DNA of 5,335 bases from an uncultured Clostridia bacterium (GTDB lineage Bacteria > Bacillota > Clostridia > Christensenellales > Aristaeellaceae): NCBI GenBank assembly GCA_904420265.1, contig CAJFUU010000216.1:1-5335 (forward strand), given 5' to 3'. A program made the position numbers and the translations under genes. The notes beneath the pieces are model-generated. The model did no database searches. It was given only the letters and a program-made list of their open reading frames with translations, and was not told the DNA's origin. Below, in pieces: positions 1 to 5,263 of the stretch. The first letter of the stretch is position 1. The number at the start of each line of letters is the position of its first letter.

Positions 1-94
1 CGTCGTCCATCTCGTTGGCGATGTCGAAGAACTTCCGAATGCCCGACGGCGGCACCTCGGCCACGCGGCGGCAGAGAACCTTTTCGTAATTCAC
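1..94 (-). CDS. PLP-dependent aminotransferase class I/II, N-terminal fragment (truncated by window edge)
   Basis: Only the first 31 codons are inside the window. The N-terminus begins (M)NYEKVLCRRVAEVPPSG and continues with IRKFFDIANEMDD, which resembles the start of fold-type I class I/II aminotransferases of the AspC/PatA type; the SGIRKFF-x-IAN segment is typical of that family. Such enzymes move an amino group between an amino acid and a 2-oxoacid in the cytoplasm; the substrate cannot be told from this piece, and the catalytic lysine and PLP-binding residues lie outside. The GTG start at 94-92 overlaps the TGA of the upstream lrp-type gene (GTGA, 4-nt overlap), so the two are probably co-transcribed and translationally coupled. 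An AAGG lies 7 nt before the GTG, and a perfect AGGAGG lies 14 nt before it, rather far. Pairing of an Lrp-family gene with an aminotransferase suggests local control of amino-acid metabolism (inference). Confidence 0.8.
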   Translation of the reverse strand, partial: MNYEKVLCRRVAEVPPSGIRKFFDIANEMDD

Positions 95-582
95 GGCGTA
101 ACCTTGAGCCTCCTGTCTTCGCGTTTTTCATCGGTGATAACGCCCTCGTTTTTGTAGCGCTTGAGCACGAAATGCGTAGCCGTGGAAAGCACGCCCTCAA
201 TGGTGGAAAGTTTTTCGGCCACAAACAGCGCCAATTTTTTCAGGCTGGGGGCCTTGAGCATCACCAACAGGTCATAGCCGCCGGACATGAGGTAGACATT
301 GCGCACTTCCTCGAAGCGGTAAATCTGTTCGGCGATGGCGTCGAAGCCGTGATCGCGCTGCGGGGTGACGCGCACCTCGATCAGCGCCTCTACCTCGCCC
401 GATTCCACCTTGTCCCAATTGATCAGCGCCGGATATTTGAGAATAATGCGTTTTTGCTCCATATCCGAAATGGCGGCGGCGATTTCCTCCTCAGCGCGGC
501 CCAACATCACGGCGATTTCCGAAACCGGCGTGCGTGCGTCGTCCGTAAGCACTTCCAAAATGCGCGTTTCCAGACTGTCCAT
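91..582 (-). CDS. Lrp/AsnC family transcriptional regulator
   Basis: This is a 163-residue protein of the usual length for the Lrp/AsnC (feast/famine) family. Residues about 1-55 form the N-terminal winged helix-turn-helix domain (MDSLETRILEVLTDDARTPV followed by SEIAVMLGRAEEEI, helix-turn-helix near 18-42). Residues about 65-145 match the C-terminal RAM/AsnC effector domain, with the conserved glycine-rich segment SGGYDLLVM near 100-108 and a final beta strand ending at HFVLKRYKNEGV. Family members assemble as dimers to octamers and sense amino acids or related metabolites; the ligand here is unknown. The ATG at 582-580 is chosen because AGGAGG sits 7 nt upstream and the HTH domain starts there; an open frame continues upstream to 903 but crosses the promoter and has no family similarity. 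The C-terminal tail (DEKREDRRLKVTP) is charged. The stop overlaps the start of the aminotransferase gene, which is the likeliest regulated target together with its own promoter. Confidence 0.93.
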   Translation of the reverse strand: MDSLETRILEVLTDDARTPVSEIAVMLGRAEEEIAAAISDMEQKRIILKYPALINWDKVESGEVEALIEVRVTPQRDHGFDAIAEQIYRFEEVRNVYLMSGGYDLLVMLKAPSLKKLALFVAEKLSTIEGVLSTATHFVLKRYKNEGVITDEKREDRRLKVTP

Positions 583-589
583 GGCCAAA

Positions 590-595
590 CCTCCT
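590..595 (-). promoter_or_regulatory. Shine-Dalgarno site of the lrp-type gene
   Basis: A perfect AGGAGG (minus strand, within AAAGGAGG) lies 7 nt before the ATG at 582-580. It fixes the start of the regulator and rules out the longer in-frame extension. Confidence 0.88.
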
Positions 596-619
596 TTGCA
601 ACCTTGTGAATTAAGAACC

Positions 620-648
620 AGTATAGCCGAAGGCGGCGCGCAAGTCAA
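620..648 (-). promoter_or_regulatory. Sigma-A-type promoter for the lrp-aminotransferase operon
   Basis: On the minus strand TTGACT (648-643) is followed after exactly 17 nt by TATACT (625-620), each matching the housekeeping consensus at five of six positions. Transcription would start near 613, giving a leader of about 30 nt before the ATG at 582. Lrp-family regulators commonly bind at their own promoter, but I see no clear operator here. Confidence 0.82.
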
Positions 649-967
649 GCCTCGCGCGCCGAGGATCGGGCAATCGTTTACAAGCCGGCCTGGGGCAGAA
701 AGGCAAAACGCAGGAAACGTTCCATGCACAGCGGGGGACGGTTCTTCCTTCCATAACGTTATCCTACGCATCCGTTCCGGCCGTATTTTCGCGATACTTT
801 GCCGTATTTCCGTGTAGAGAACCCGCTCGCTGCCGCCGCGCTTTCGCAAGTGGTTGCCCTGCGCCGGGGATGCACTGCATATGCCTGCCTGATGCCTTTT
901 CATGCGCCAACCGCCTTTGCCCGCCGGGGACGGACGCAGTGCCGTCTGGGACGGAATTCCCGCGATT
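649..967. other. Intergenic region with no supported gene
   Basis: This 319-nt spacer lies between the end of the glycan operon (stop at 970-968) and the promoter of the lrp-type gene. Open frames here have no ribosome binding site and no recognisable protein family. It holds a REP-like sequence (712-749), a 10-bp palindrome ATAACGTTAT at 753-762, a repeated CGTATTT word (782-788 and 803-809), and a small CCGTC/GACGG hairpin at 942-954 that lacks a U-run on either strand. I find no convincing intrinsic terminator for the glycan operon, so read-through toward lrp or Rho-dependent ending is possible. Confidence 0.6.
712..749. repeat. Candidate REP-like dispersed element (GGGGGACGGTTCTTC core)
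   Basis: The core GGGGGACGGTTCTTC at 733-747 resembles a short GGGGACGGTTCT-type palindromic repeat that I recall as scattered in clostridial genomes, often near IS200-like (Y1_Tnp, RAYT-type) transposases. Here the core can fold with its left flank: AGGAA (712-716) pairs with TTCCT (745-749), and CGTTCC (718-723) pairs with GGGACG (735-740, one G-U pair), leaving an 11-nt loop. No transposase is present in the window. The link to the known repeat class is from memory, and a single copy cannot prove it. Confidence 0.4.
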
Positions 968-2092
968 TTACGGCGCGCCGCGCCGGTTCCATGGCGAACG
1001 GGATTTCCCGGGGCCGGAAATTGTCCGGTAAAAGCGCAAAAGCGCGTCCGCCGCGTCCTCCAGGGCGTAGCCGCCCGCCTTCAGCGCCGCGGCGCCCGTT
1101 TCCGAGGCCTGTGTCCGCTCCGGGGCGGGCAAAGCCGCAAGCGCCTCCGCCCAGGCCGCGGCGCCCGCTTCCAGGGGCAGATAGCGCGCAAGCGGCGTGA
1201 GCGCTGCTTCCCGGGTGACCCGGTCGCTCACCAGCGTGGGCAGGCCCGCGCACTGCCATTCCAGAAGCACCGTGGGGAAACCTTCGAACAGAGAGGGCAG
1301 AGCCATGCTATCCATGGCGCAGAGATAGGCTTCGGGATTGGGCACGCTGCCGGCGAAAATCACGCGTTGCCCGAGGGGTGCCGCCTGGGCGCGCGCCTCC
1401 GCTTCCAGATAACCGTCGCCCACCAGCAAAAGCCGCGCGTTGGGGCGCAGAGCGAGAAACGCCTTGAAAACTTCCAGCAGAAAACGATGGTTTTTCTGGC
1501 CGTTGAAGCGGCCCACATGGCCGAGCACCATTTCGCCTTCGTCGATGCCCAGCGCCGCGCGCATATGCGCGCGCGTTTGGGGGTTGAAGCGAAAACGGGC
1601 GATGTCCACCGCGTTGGGCAGCACGGTGAAGGGCCGCGTTTCGAACAGCCATTTGCCCGCGTCGTTTCCACAGGCGGCGGCAGCCGTATAGCTGCGGTAG
1701 AACAAGGGGCGCAGGTATCTGTCCTGGCGGATGTGGTTGCAGGTTGTGTTGTGGCTGTGGGCCACGCGCGCGCGGCAGCCGCCCAGGCGCGCGGCGAGCA
1801 TTTCAAAAAACAGCGAGGAAGAGTTTCCATGGGCATGCACAATATCGTACCTTTCCCACCGCACCAGCGCGGAAAGCGCGCCCAGATAGGCGCGGCCGGG
1901 CCGTTTTTGAGCAAGCACGAATACGCGCGCGCCTTCCCCTTCAATTTGACGCAGAAGGTCTGCTTCCACCGCGCCGGGGGAAACAAAATCCACCGCCACG
2001 CCCGCGGCGCGCAGGCCGGGCAGGCGCTGCAGGGCGAACATGGTGATGCCGTTGCGCGTCACCGGCACGGTAAAGACGTGCAAGACGCGCAT
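968..2092 (-). CDS. Glycosyltransferase family 4 (EpsF-like, GT-B fold)
   Basis: This 374-residue protein has the size and motifs of a retaining GT4 enzyme. The N-terminal acceptor domain (about 1-165) opens with MRVLHVFTVPVTRNG; the hinge motif LPNAVDIARF is at 158-167. The C-terminal nucleotide-sugar domain has GHVGRFNGQKNH at 191-202, with R195 and K200 in the positions that usually bind the donor phosphates, LLLVGDGYLE at 221-230, and the E-x7-E signature FEGFPTVLLEW with E270 and E278. It probably adds a sugar from a nucleotide donor to the growing undecaprenyl-linked glycan on the cytoplasmic side of the membrane; donor and acceptor are unknown. The ATG at 2092-2090 shares one base with the TGA of the preceding GT2 gene (TGATG), with GGAGG 10 nt upstream. 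In-frame codons further upstream are overlap with the GT2 gene. The last 20 or so residues are basic and proline/glycine-rich, beyond the usual domain end. It is the last gene of the operon. Confidence 0.9.
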   Translation of the reverse strand: MRVLHVFTVPVTRNGITMFALQRLPGLRAAGVAVDFVSPGAVEADLLRQIEGEGARVFVLAQKRPGRAYLGALSALVRWERYDIVHAHGNSSSLFFEMLAARLGGCRARVAHSHNTTCNHIRQDRYLRPLFYRSYTAAAACGNDAGKWLFETRPFTVLPNAVDIARFRFNPQTRAHMRAALGIDEGEMVLGHVGRFNGQKNHRFLLEVFKAFLALRPNARLLLVGDGYLEAEARAQAAPLGQRVIFAGSVPNPEAYLCAMDSMALPSLFEGFPTVLLEWQCAGLPTLVSDRVTREAALTPLARYLPLEAGAAAWAEALAALPAPERTQASETGAAALKAGGYALEDAADALLRFYRTISGPGKSRSPWNRRGAP

Positions 2093-2955
2093 CAGTCGCG
2101 CGCCTCCAACGCGGAGAGCGTCTGCGCACGGTTGCCGGTTTTTTGCGCTTCGTAAATCTTGGCGTCCACCAGAAAGCGGTACATGAAGCTGTACATAAAG
2201 TGATAGATCAATCCCGGCACGCCGTCCAGAAAGCCGAGCTGAAAAATATAGCGAAACACAAAGATGCACAGAACCCGCAAAAAGCGCGGCAGGCGGTAAT
2301 ACAGGCCGTTTTTCAGCTTGCGCGTGCGGCGGATGCCGGCGTTTTCAAGCCCCGCGTTGCCGGCGTTTTTGCCCAGAACATCCATGACTTCGCGGGTGGC
2401 GTACCAATTGAGCTTGTTTGCAAAGTGGTCGATGGATTTAAAGTCATAGTGGTCGAAACGGGCGCGGATGCGCACGTCGCGGCCCTCGGTAAGCAGCGTA
2501 TGTTCGTCGATGAAACGGTCTTCAATCCGGCCGCAGCCATAGCGGAAGATCATCAGCTTGCGCTTTTTCGCTCCGCCAAAGCGCAGCCGCCGGCCAAGCA
2601 TGTAGAAGTTGGCTTCCATGGTAATGCCGCACACGCCGCTTTCCCGCCCCAGGGCGAGAATCGGCGCGCATTCGTTTTTGACCGCCTCGGTCATGCGCTC
2701 GTCCGCGTCCACGCGCAGCACCCATTCGGTCTGTATGCCGGCGTTGTCAAGCGCCCAATTGAACTGGCGCGCATGCGTGGTAAAGGCATGGACAAGCACG
2801 TCTGCGCCGTATTCGCGGGCGATCTCTACGGTGCGGTCGCCGCTTCCCGAATCCACCACCACCACGCGGCTGGCAAAGCCGCGCAGGGAGGCCAGGCAAT
2901 CCGGCAGATTCTTTTCCTCGTTTTTGGTCAGCACAATGGCGGTCAGGTCAGCCAT
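2092..2955 (-). CDS. Glycosyltransferase family 2 (WaaE/KdtX-like, GT-A fold)
   Basis: This 287-residue protein carries a GT2 catalytic domain over about residues 1-170. It starts MADLTAIVLTKNEEKNLPDC, the typical first strand and loop of GT2 enzymes, then VVVVDSGSGDRT at 31-42 and the metal-binding DXD motif as D83-A-D85 within WVLRVDADERM. The order and wording resemble the WaaE/KdtX type of beta-glucosyltransferases, named here by family only. After the domain, residues about 226-257 contain two hydrophobic stretches (RVLCIFVFRYIFQLGF and VPGLIYHFMYSFMYRF) that suggest membrane attachment, fitting a lipid-linked acceptor. The ATG at 2955-2953 has GGAGG 6 nt upstream and overlaps the end of the SDR gene by 8 nt. 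It likely extends the glycan begun by the phosphoglycosyl transferase encoded two genes upstream; donor sugar and linkage cannot be read from the sequence. Confidence 0.9.
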   Translation of the reverse strand: MADLTAIVLTKNEEKNLPDCLASLRGFASRVVVVDSGSGDRTVEIAREYGADVLVHAFTTHARQFNWALDNAGIQTEWVLRVDADERMTEAVKNECAPILALGRESGVCGITMEANFYMLGRRLRFGGAKKRKLMIFRYGCGRIEDRFIDEHTLLTEGRDVRIRARFDHYDFKSIDHFANKLNWYATREVMDVLGKNAGNAGLENAGIRRTRKLKNGLYYRLPRFLRVLCIFVFRYIFQLGFLDGVPGLIYHFMYSFMYRFLVDAKIYEAQKTGNRAQTLSALEARD

Positions 2956-3814
2956 GTCCTTCCTCCGTTCTGGCCACGCACTCTTCCAGGGAGAGCGCGC
3001 CCGGCGCATAGCCGTGCGCGGCCATGTCCTCGCGGTAGTAAAAGCCGCCAAAGGCCCGGCGCGCCACGCCTGAAGCGCCCGCCGCCTTCAAAAGCGGATT
3101 GAAAGCGCGGGTAAACAGCATGCGCCGCCCGTGCGCCCCGGCCACGGCGCGGGCGATGTCCGTCGTGGAGGCCACGCAGGTTTGGGGATGGAATACGCCG
3201 CCCTCGCCGGTATCAATAAGACGGCGGATCAGCTCCGCCAAATCGTCTATGTACACCATGCCGCGGCGGTTGGGGAAATCGGGAAAGACGGGGCAGCGCC
3301 GGGCAAGGGCGGCAAGACGGGTGTAATTGCCCTTGCATCCCGCGCCAAAGACCATCATCGGCCGCAGGACGGCGACGCGAAAGCGGCCGTCTTCCAAAGC
3401 GCGCAGGCCGTGCTCGGCCTCCAGCTTGCTGCGGCCGTAGGCGCCCTCCGGGGAGGGGGAGGTGTCCGGGGTGATTTCGCGATCCTGCCCGGCCGGCGCG
3501 GCCGCGCCAAAGACGATGGCGCTGGAAAGGAAGATAAACTGTTTTACGCCCATCTCCCGCGCCCGTCGCGCGCAGGCCACGGCCAGATCGCGGTTGACGG
3601 CCTCGTAAACGGGGCGCAATTCCGGCTTTGGAGAAACGTGGGCGATGCCCGCCACGTGAACAACGCAATCAAACGGGGAAAAATCGAACGCCTTCCAGGC
3701 GTCGCCATGCATGTCCAGCGCTTGCGCCGCATAGCTGCCCTCAAAGGCGGCGAGACGGCGCTCCACAGCCGTGCCGATGAAGCTGTGCTGGCCCGCAATG
3801 AGCACTTTACGCAC
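2948..3814 (-). CDS. NAD(P)-dependent nucleotide-sugar epimerase/reductase (extended SDR)
   Basis: This 288-residue protein is an extended short-chain dehydrogenase. The Rossmann motif near the N-terminus reads GQHSFIG at 8-14, a variant in which the middle glycine of GxxGxxG is serine, as in other short capsule-locus SDRs. HVAGIAHV at 53-60 and FLSSAIVFG at 95-103 supply the cofactor and catalytic serine region, and Y126-GRS-K130 is the YxxxK catalytic pair. LRPMMVFGAG (150-159) and MVYIDDLAELI (186-196) are typical of the UDP-sugar branch. It probably epimerises or reduces C4 of a UDP-hexose or UDP-HexNAc to give the substrate for the neighbouring phosphoglycosyl transferase; the pairing of an SDR with such a transferase is well known (WbpV-WbpL type), but the exact sugar is unknown. 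The start is GTG (3814-3812), with AGGGGG 8 nt upstream; it overlaps the preceding gene by 8 nt. A GTG at codon 4 is a less likely alternative. Confidence 0.88.
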   Translation of the reverse strand: MRKVLIAGQHSFIGTAVERRLAAFEGSYAAQALDMHGDAWKAFDFSPFDCVVHVAGIAHVSPKPELRPVYEAVNRDLAVACARRAREMGVKQFIFLSSAIVFGAAAPAGQDREITPDTSPSPEGAYGRSKLEAEHGLRALEDGRFRVAVLRPMMVFGAGCKGNYTRLAALARRCPVFPDFPNRRGMVYIDDLAELIRRLIDTGEGGVFHPQTCVASTTDIARAVAGAHGRRMLFTRAFNPLLKAAGASGVARRAFGGFYYREDMAAHGYAPGALSLEECVARTEEGHG

Positions 3815-4415
3815 TTTTTTTGCCCCCTGTTCCGCCCTCGCGGACGCCGTCGGCGCGCAGAACGGCCAAAACCGAGCCGAAAAAGCAGCGCACGTCCATC
3901 TTCAGCGAGAGGTTTTCCACATATTCGCGGTCGTACTTTACTTTTACGGGTATGGGCAACTCGTCCCGGCCGTTGATTTGCGCCCAGCCGGTGATGCCCG
4001 GTCGCACTTTGTTGACCCCGGCCGCTTCCCGCGCGGCGATGAGGTCGTACTGATTGTAAAGCGCCGGGCGCGGGCCGACAATGGACATATCGCCCTTCAG
4101 CACGTTGAAAAACTGAGGCAGCTCGTCCAGGCTCGAACGGCGCAAAAAGGCGCCCACGGGCGTTATATAACGGCCCGGGTCGCTCAGAAGGTGGGTGGCG
4201 GTATCGCGCGGGGTGTCTGTGCGCATGGTACGGAACTTATAAATGGTAAAAATCCGCCCACCCCGTCCCACCCGGCGCTGTTTGAACAACGCCGGGCCGG
4301 GCGAGGTGACTTTGACCGCCGCCGACAGGACAATATACAACGGCGACAGGCACACAAGCGCCAGAAGCGACAAAACAAAATCCGCTCCCCGCTTTATGTA
4401 AGGATAAGCGCGCAT
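3807..4415 (-). CDS. Polyprenyl-phosphate phosphoglycosyl transferase (EpsL/PglC-like bacterial sugar transferase)
   Basis: This 202-residue protein matches small monotopic phosphoglycosyl transferases (bacterial sugar transferase family, PF02397), which transfer a sugar-1-phosphate from a UDP-sugar to undecaprenyl phosphate and so start glycan assembly. A hydrophobic segment at about 12-34 (FVLSLLALVCLSPLYIVLSA) has the internal S-P that breaks the re-entrant membrane helix. KVTSPGPALFKQRRVGRGG (35-53) and FTIYKFRTM (56-64) are classic. The catalytic Asp-Glu dyad is D97-E98 in SSLDELPQFFNVLKGDMS, followed by VGPRP (113-117) and RPGITGWAQINGRD (138-151). The ATG at 4415-4413 shares one base with the rpiB stop (TGATG); an in-frame GTG lies one codon earlier at 4418-4416. 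No good ribosome binding site is visible, so translation probably depends on coupling to rpiB. It contains only the core domain, without the extra membrane helices of WbaP-type enzymes. The sugar is not determinable. Confidence 0.95.
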   Translation of the reverse strand: MRAYPYIKRGADFVLSLLALVCLSPLYIVLSAAVKVTSPGPALFKQRRVGRGGRIFTIYKFRTMRTDTPRDTATHLLSDPGRYITPVGAFLRRSSLDELPQFFNVLKGDMSIVGPRPALYNQYDLIAAREAAGVNKVRPGITGWAQINGRDELPIPVKVKYDREYVENLSLKMDVRCFFGSVLAVLRADGVREGGTGGKKSA

Positions 4416-4855
4416 CACACAAGCGGCAGGCTGTCAATCAGCGCCACGCGGCGCGCGTGCCTTCCGCCTTCATGCGGCGTGGTCAGGAAAGTATCCACCA
4501 GCAGCTTGGCCGTATCCTCGCCCACCACGCGCGCGCCTACGGCGATCATATTGGCGTCGTTGTGCAGGCGGCTCATCTTCGCGGTGAGCACATCCGTGCA
4601 ATTGACGCAGCGGATGCCGGGAATGCGGTTGGCCGAAAGCGAAATGCCAAACCCCGTGCCGCACACCAACACGCCGCGTTCGCATTCGCCGCTTTTCACC
4701 AATTGCGCCGCCTTGCGGCCGAAGATTGGATAATCGCAGCTTTCTTTGCCCGGGCAGCCGCAGTCGATCACCTCGTGCCCCTGCGCGCGCAAATGTTCGG
4801 CCAGCATTTGCCGGTAGTCATAGCCGGCGTGGTCGCTTGCGATGGCAATTTTCAT
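4415..4855 (-). CDS. rpiB: Ribose-5-phosphate isomerase B
   Basis: This 146-residue protein is a standard-length RpiB (RpiB/LacA/LacB family) that interconverts ribose 5-phosphate and ribulose 5-phosphate in the non-oxidative pentose phosphate pathway in the cytoplasm. Signatures are ASDHAGY at 6-12, DYP at 41-43, LVCGTGFGISLSANR at 63-77 with the catalytic cysteine at C65 followed by the GTG phosphate-binding loop, HNDANMIAVGAR at 98-109 with catalytic H98, and EGGRHARR at 129-136. The presence of the active-site Cys favours true RpiB activity over LacA/LacB, though allose-6-phosphate or other aldose-phosphate use cannot be excluded. The ATG at 4855-4853 has an AAGGAAG sequence 12 nt upstream, a rather long gap. 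It is the first gene of the glycan operon and ends in a TGATG overlap with the sugar transferase. A housekeeping enzyme at the head of a glycan operon may simply lend its promoter. Confidence 0.96.
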   Translation of the reverse strand: MKIAIASDHAGYDYRQMLAEHLRAQGHEVIDCGCPGKESCDYPIFGRKAAQLVKSGECERGVLVCGTGFGISLSANRIPGIRCVNCTDVLTAKMSRLHNDANMIAVGARVVGEDTAKLLVDTFLTTPHEGGRHARRVALIDSLPLV

Positions 4856-4893
4856 ATTTTATATGCGCTTCCTTTCTCATGGATTGCACGCCT

Positions 4894-4922
4894 ATTATAC
4901 CACATTTCCACACACAGGAAAA
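4894..4922 (-). promoter_or_regulatory. Promoter of the rpiB-glycan operon (extended -10)
   Basis: On the minus strand a perfect TATAAT (4899-4894) is preceded by TGG, an extended -10 (TGn). At 17-nt spacing the -35 hexamer is poor (TTTTCC, 4922-4917), which the extended -10 may offset. The start would be near 4887, giving a leader of about 32 nt before the rpiB ATG, too short for a riboswitch. This is the only good promoter found for the five-gene operon. Confidence 0.7.
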
Positions 4923-5020
4923 GGGTTGATTTTTGCAGGAAATTATTCGTTTTTAAAAATTTTTTGCAAGTTATCAATCGAGATGTTTGTGCGGGGTATA
5001 ATGTTAAATTTTGATTGAAT

Positions 5021-5034
5021 CCGGAAATTTCCGG
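5021..5034. repeat. Perfect 14-bp palindrome CCGGAAATTTCCGG
   Basis: CCGGAAATTTCCGG is identical to its own reverse complement over all 14 bases. It lies between the divergent rpiB and rpoB promoters, ending 21 nt before the TTGACA box of rpoB. A perfect dyad without loop fits a dimeric regulator's operator better than a hairpin. The position would allow action on rpoB as an upstream site; the binding protein is unknown. Confidence 0.6.
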
Positions 5035-5055
5035 CAAAAACGGCTCAAAATGACC

Positions 5056-5084
5056 TTGACAGGCAAAAAATCATTTGATATTAT
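5056..5084 (+). promoter_or_regulatory. Strong sigma-A-type promoter for rpoB
   Basis: A perfect TTGACA (5056-5061) is followed after 17 nt by TATTAT (5079-5084), preceded by TGA so that the -10 is of the extended TGn type. A-rich tracts just upstream (5036-5040) could act as part of an UP element. Transcription would begin near 5091, leaving a leader of about 170 nt before the rpoB ATG. The near-consensus design fits the high expression needed for RNA polymerase. Confidence 0.85.
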
Positions 5085-5134
5085 ATATTATTGCGGTAAT
5101 GTGGACGAAAATCCCCTTTTTGCGCTTTTGGCTG

Positions 5135-5192
5135 GCAAAATGCGGATTTTTTGCTTGAAATTGGCTAATTTGTCGCAAAACCGCACGGGCGG
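5135..5192 (+). promoter_or_regulatory. Structured rpoB 5' leader with long hairpin and alternative pairings
   Basis: A long hairpin spans 5141-5185: TGCGG (5141-5145) pairs with CCGCA (5181-5185), TTTTGC (5149-5154) with GCAAAA (5175-5180), and AAATT (5158-5162) with AATTT (5167-5171) around a GGCT loop, 16 pairs in all with one bulge and a 3x3 internal loop. Its arms can pair otherwise: GCAAAA at 5135-5140 with TTTTGC at 5149-5154, and CCGC at 5181-5184 with GCGG at 5189-5192. No U-run follows, so it is not a plain terminator. A role in controlling rpoB transcript stability or translation is inference. It is not recognised as a known leader family. Confidence 0.45.
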
Positions 5193-5249
5193 CTCGTGAA
5201 AAATTCGCAAAGATTTTACACTTCTGTCTGCCGATTTTTTAGAAAGTCT

Positions 5250-5257
5250 GGGGTGAT
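5250..5257 (+). promoter_or_regulatory. Ribosome binding site of rpoB
   Basis: GGGGTGAT at 5250-5257 is complementary to the 16S rRNA 3' end (as GGTGAT, with one mismatch in the GGAGG part) and ends 6 nt before the ATG at 5264. It fixes the rpoB start. Confidence 0.7.
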
Positions 5258-5263
5258 TTTTGG

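Larger units (their letters stand above)
4856..5263. other. Divergent AT-rich intergenic region between rpiB and rpoB
   Basis: This 408-nt region is strikingly AT-rich next to the GC-rich genes on both sides. From left to right it holds the rpiB leader and promoter, an AT-rich stretch around 4925-4985, a perfect 14-bp palindrome (5021-5034), the rpoB promoter (5056-5084), and a structured rpoB leader (about 5091-5263). The 7-mer TTTTTGC occurs at 4930, 4961, 5117 and 5148, and its complement GCAAAAA at 5034 and 5063. No small protein gene is supported: the short open frames that cross it have no ribosome binding site and run through promoters. Confidence 0.75.

Noticed and set aside
583..903. 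N-terminal extension of the Lrp-family protein to 270 residues
   Set aside because: The extension crosses the TTGACT/TATACT promoter and has no family similarity, while AGGAGG 7 nt before the ATG at 582 marks the real start.
942..954. CCGTC-TGG-GACGG hairpin as a terminator of the glycan operon
   Set aside because: The stem has only five pairs and no U-run follows it on the minus strand.
902..2155. A 417-codon open frame on the plus strand
   Set aside because: It lies fully antisense to the GT4 gene, has no ribosome binding site, and its translation is low-complexity Arg/Ala/Gly-rich with no family match; GC-rich codon bias on the opposite strand explains it.
2143..4733. Three long plus-strand open frames (2143-3102, 3131-3976, 3771-4733)
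   Set aside because: They are antisense to the GT2, SDR, sugar transferase and rpiB genes, whose motifs are unmistakable on the minus strand; their translations are typical shadow proteins.
4997..5002. A perfect TATAAT on the plus strand as a second rpoB promoter
   Set aside because: No acceptable -35 lies 16-18 nt upstream (TCAATC at 17; TTATCA only at 20) and there is no TGn extension. It remains possible but is too weak to list as a feature.
4852..5037. Small minus-strand open frame of 61 codons ahead of rpiB
   Set aside because: It crosses the rpiB promoter, has no ribosome binding site and shows no protein family features.
5011..5199. Small open frame of 62 codons before rpoB as a leader peptide
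   Set aside because: It starts at TTG without a ribosome binding site and runs through the rpoB promoter, so most of it would not be on the rpoB transcript.
5233..5242. T-run before rpoB as an intrinsic terminator or attenuator
   Set aside because: No GC-rich stem directly precedes this T-run, so it does not look like a terminator.
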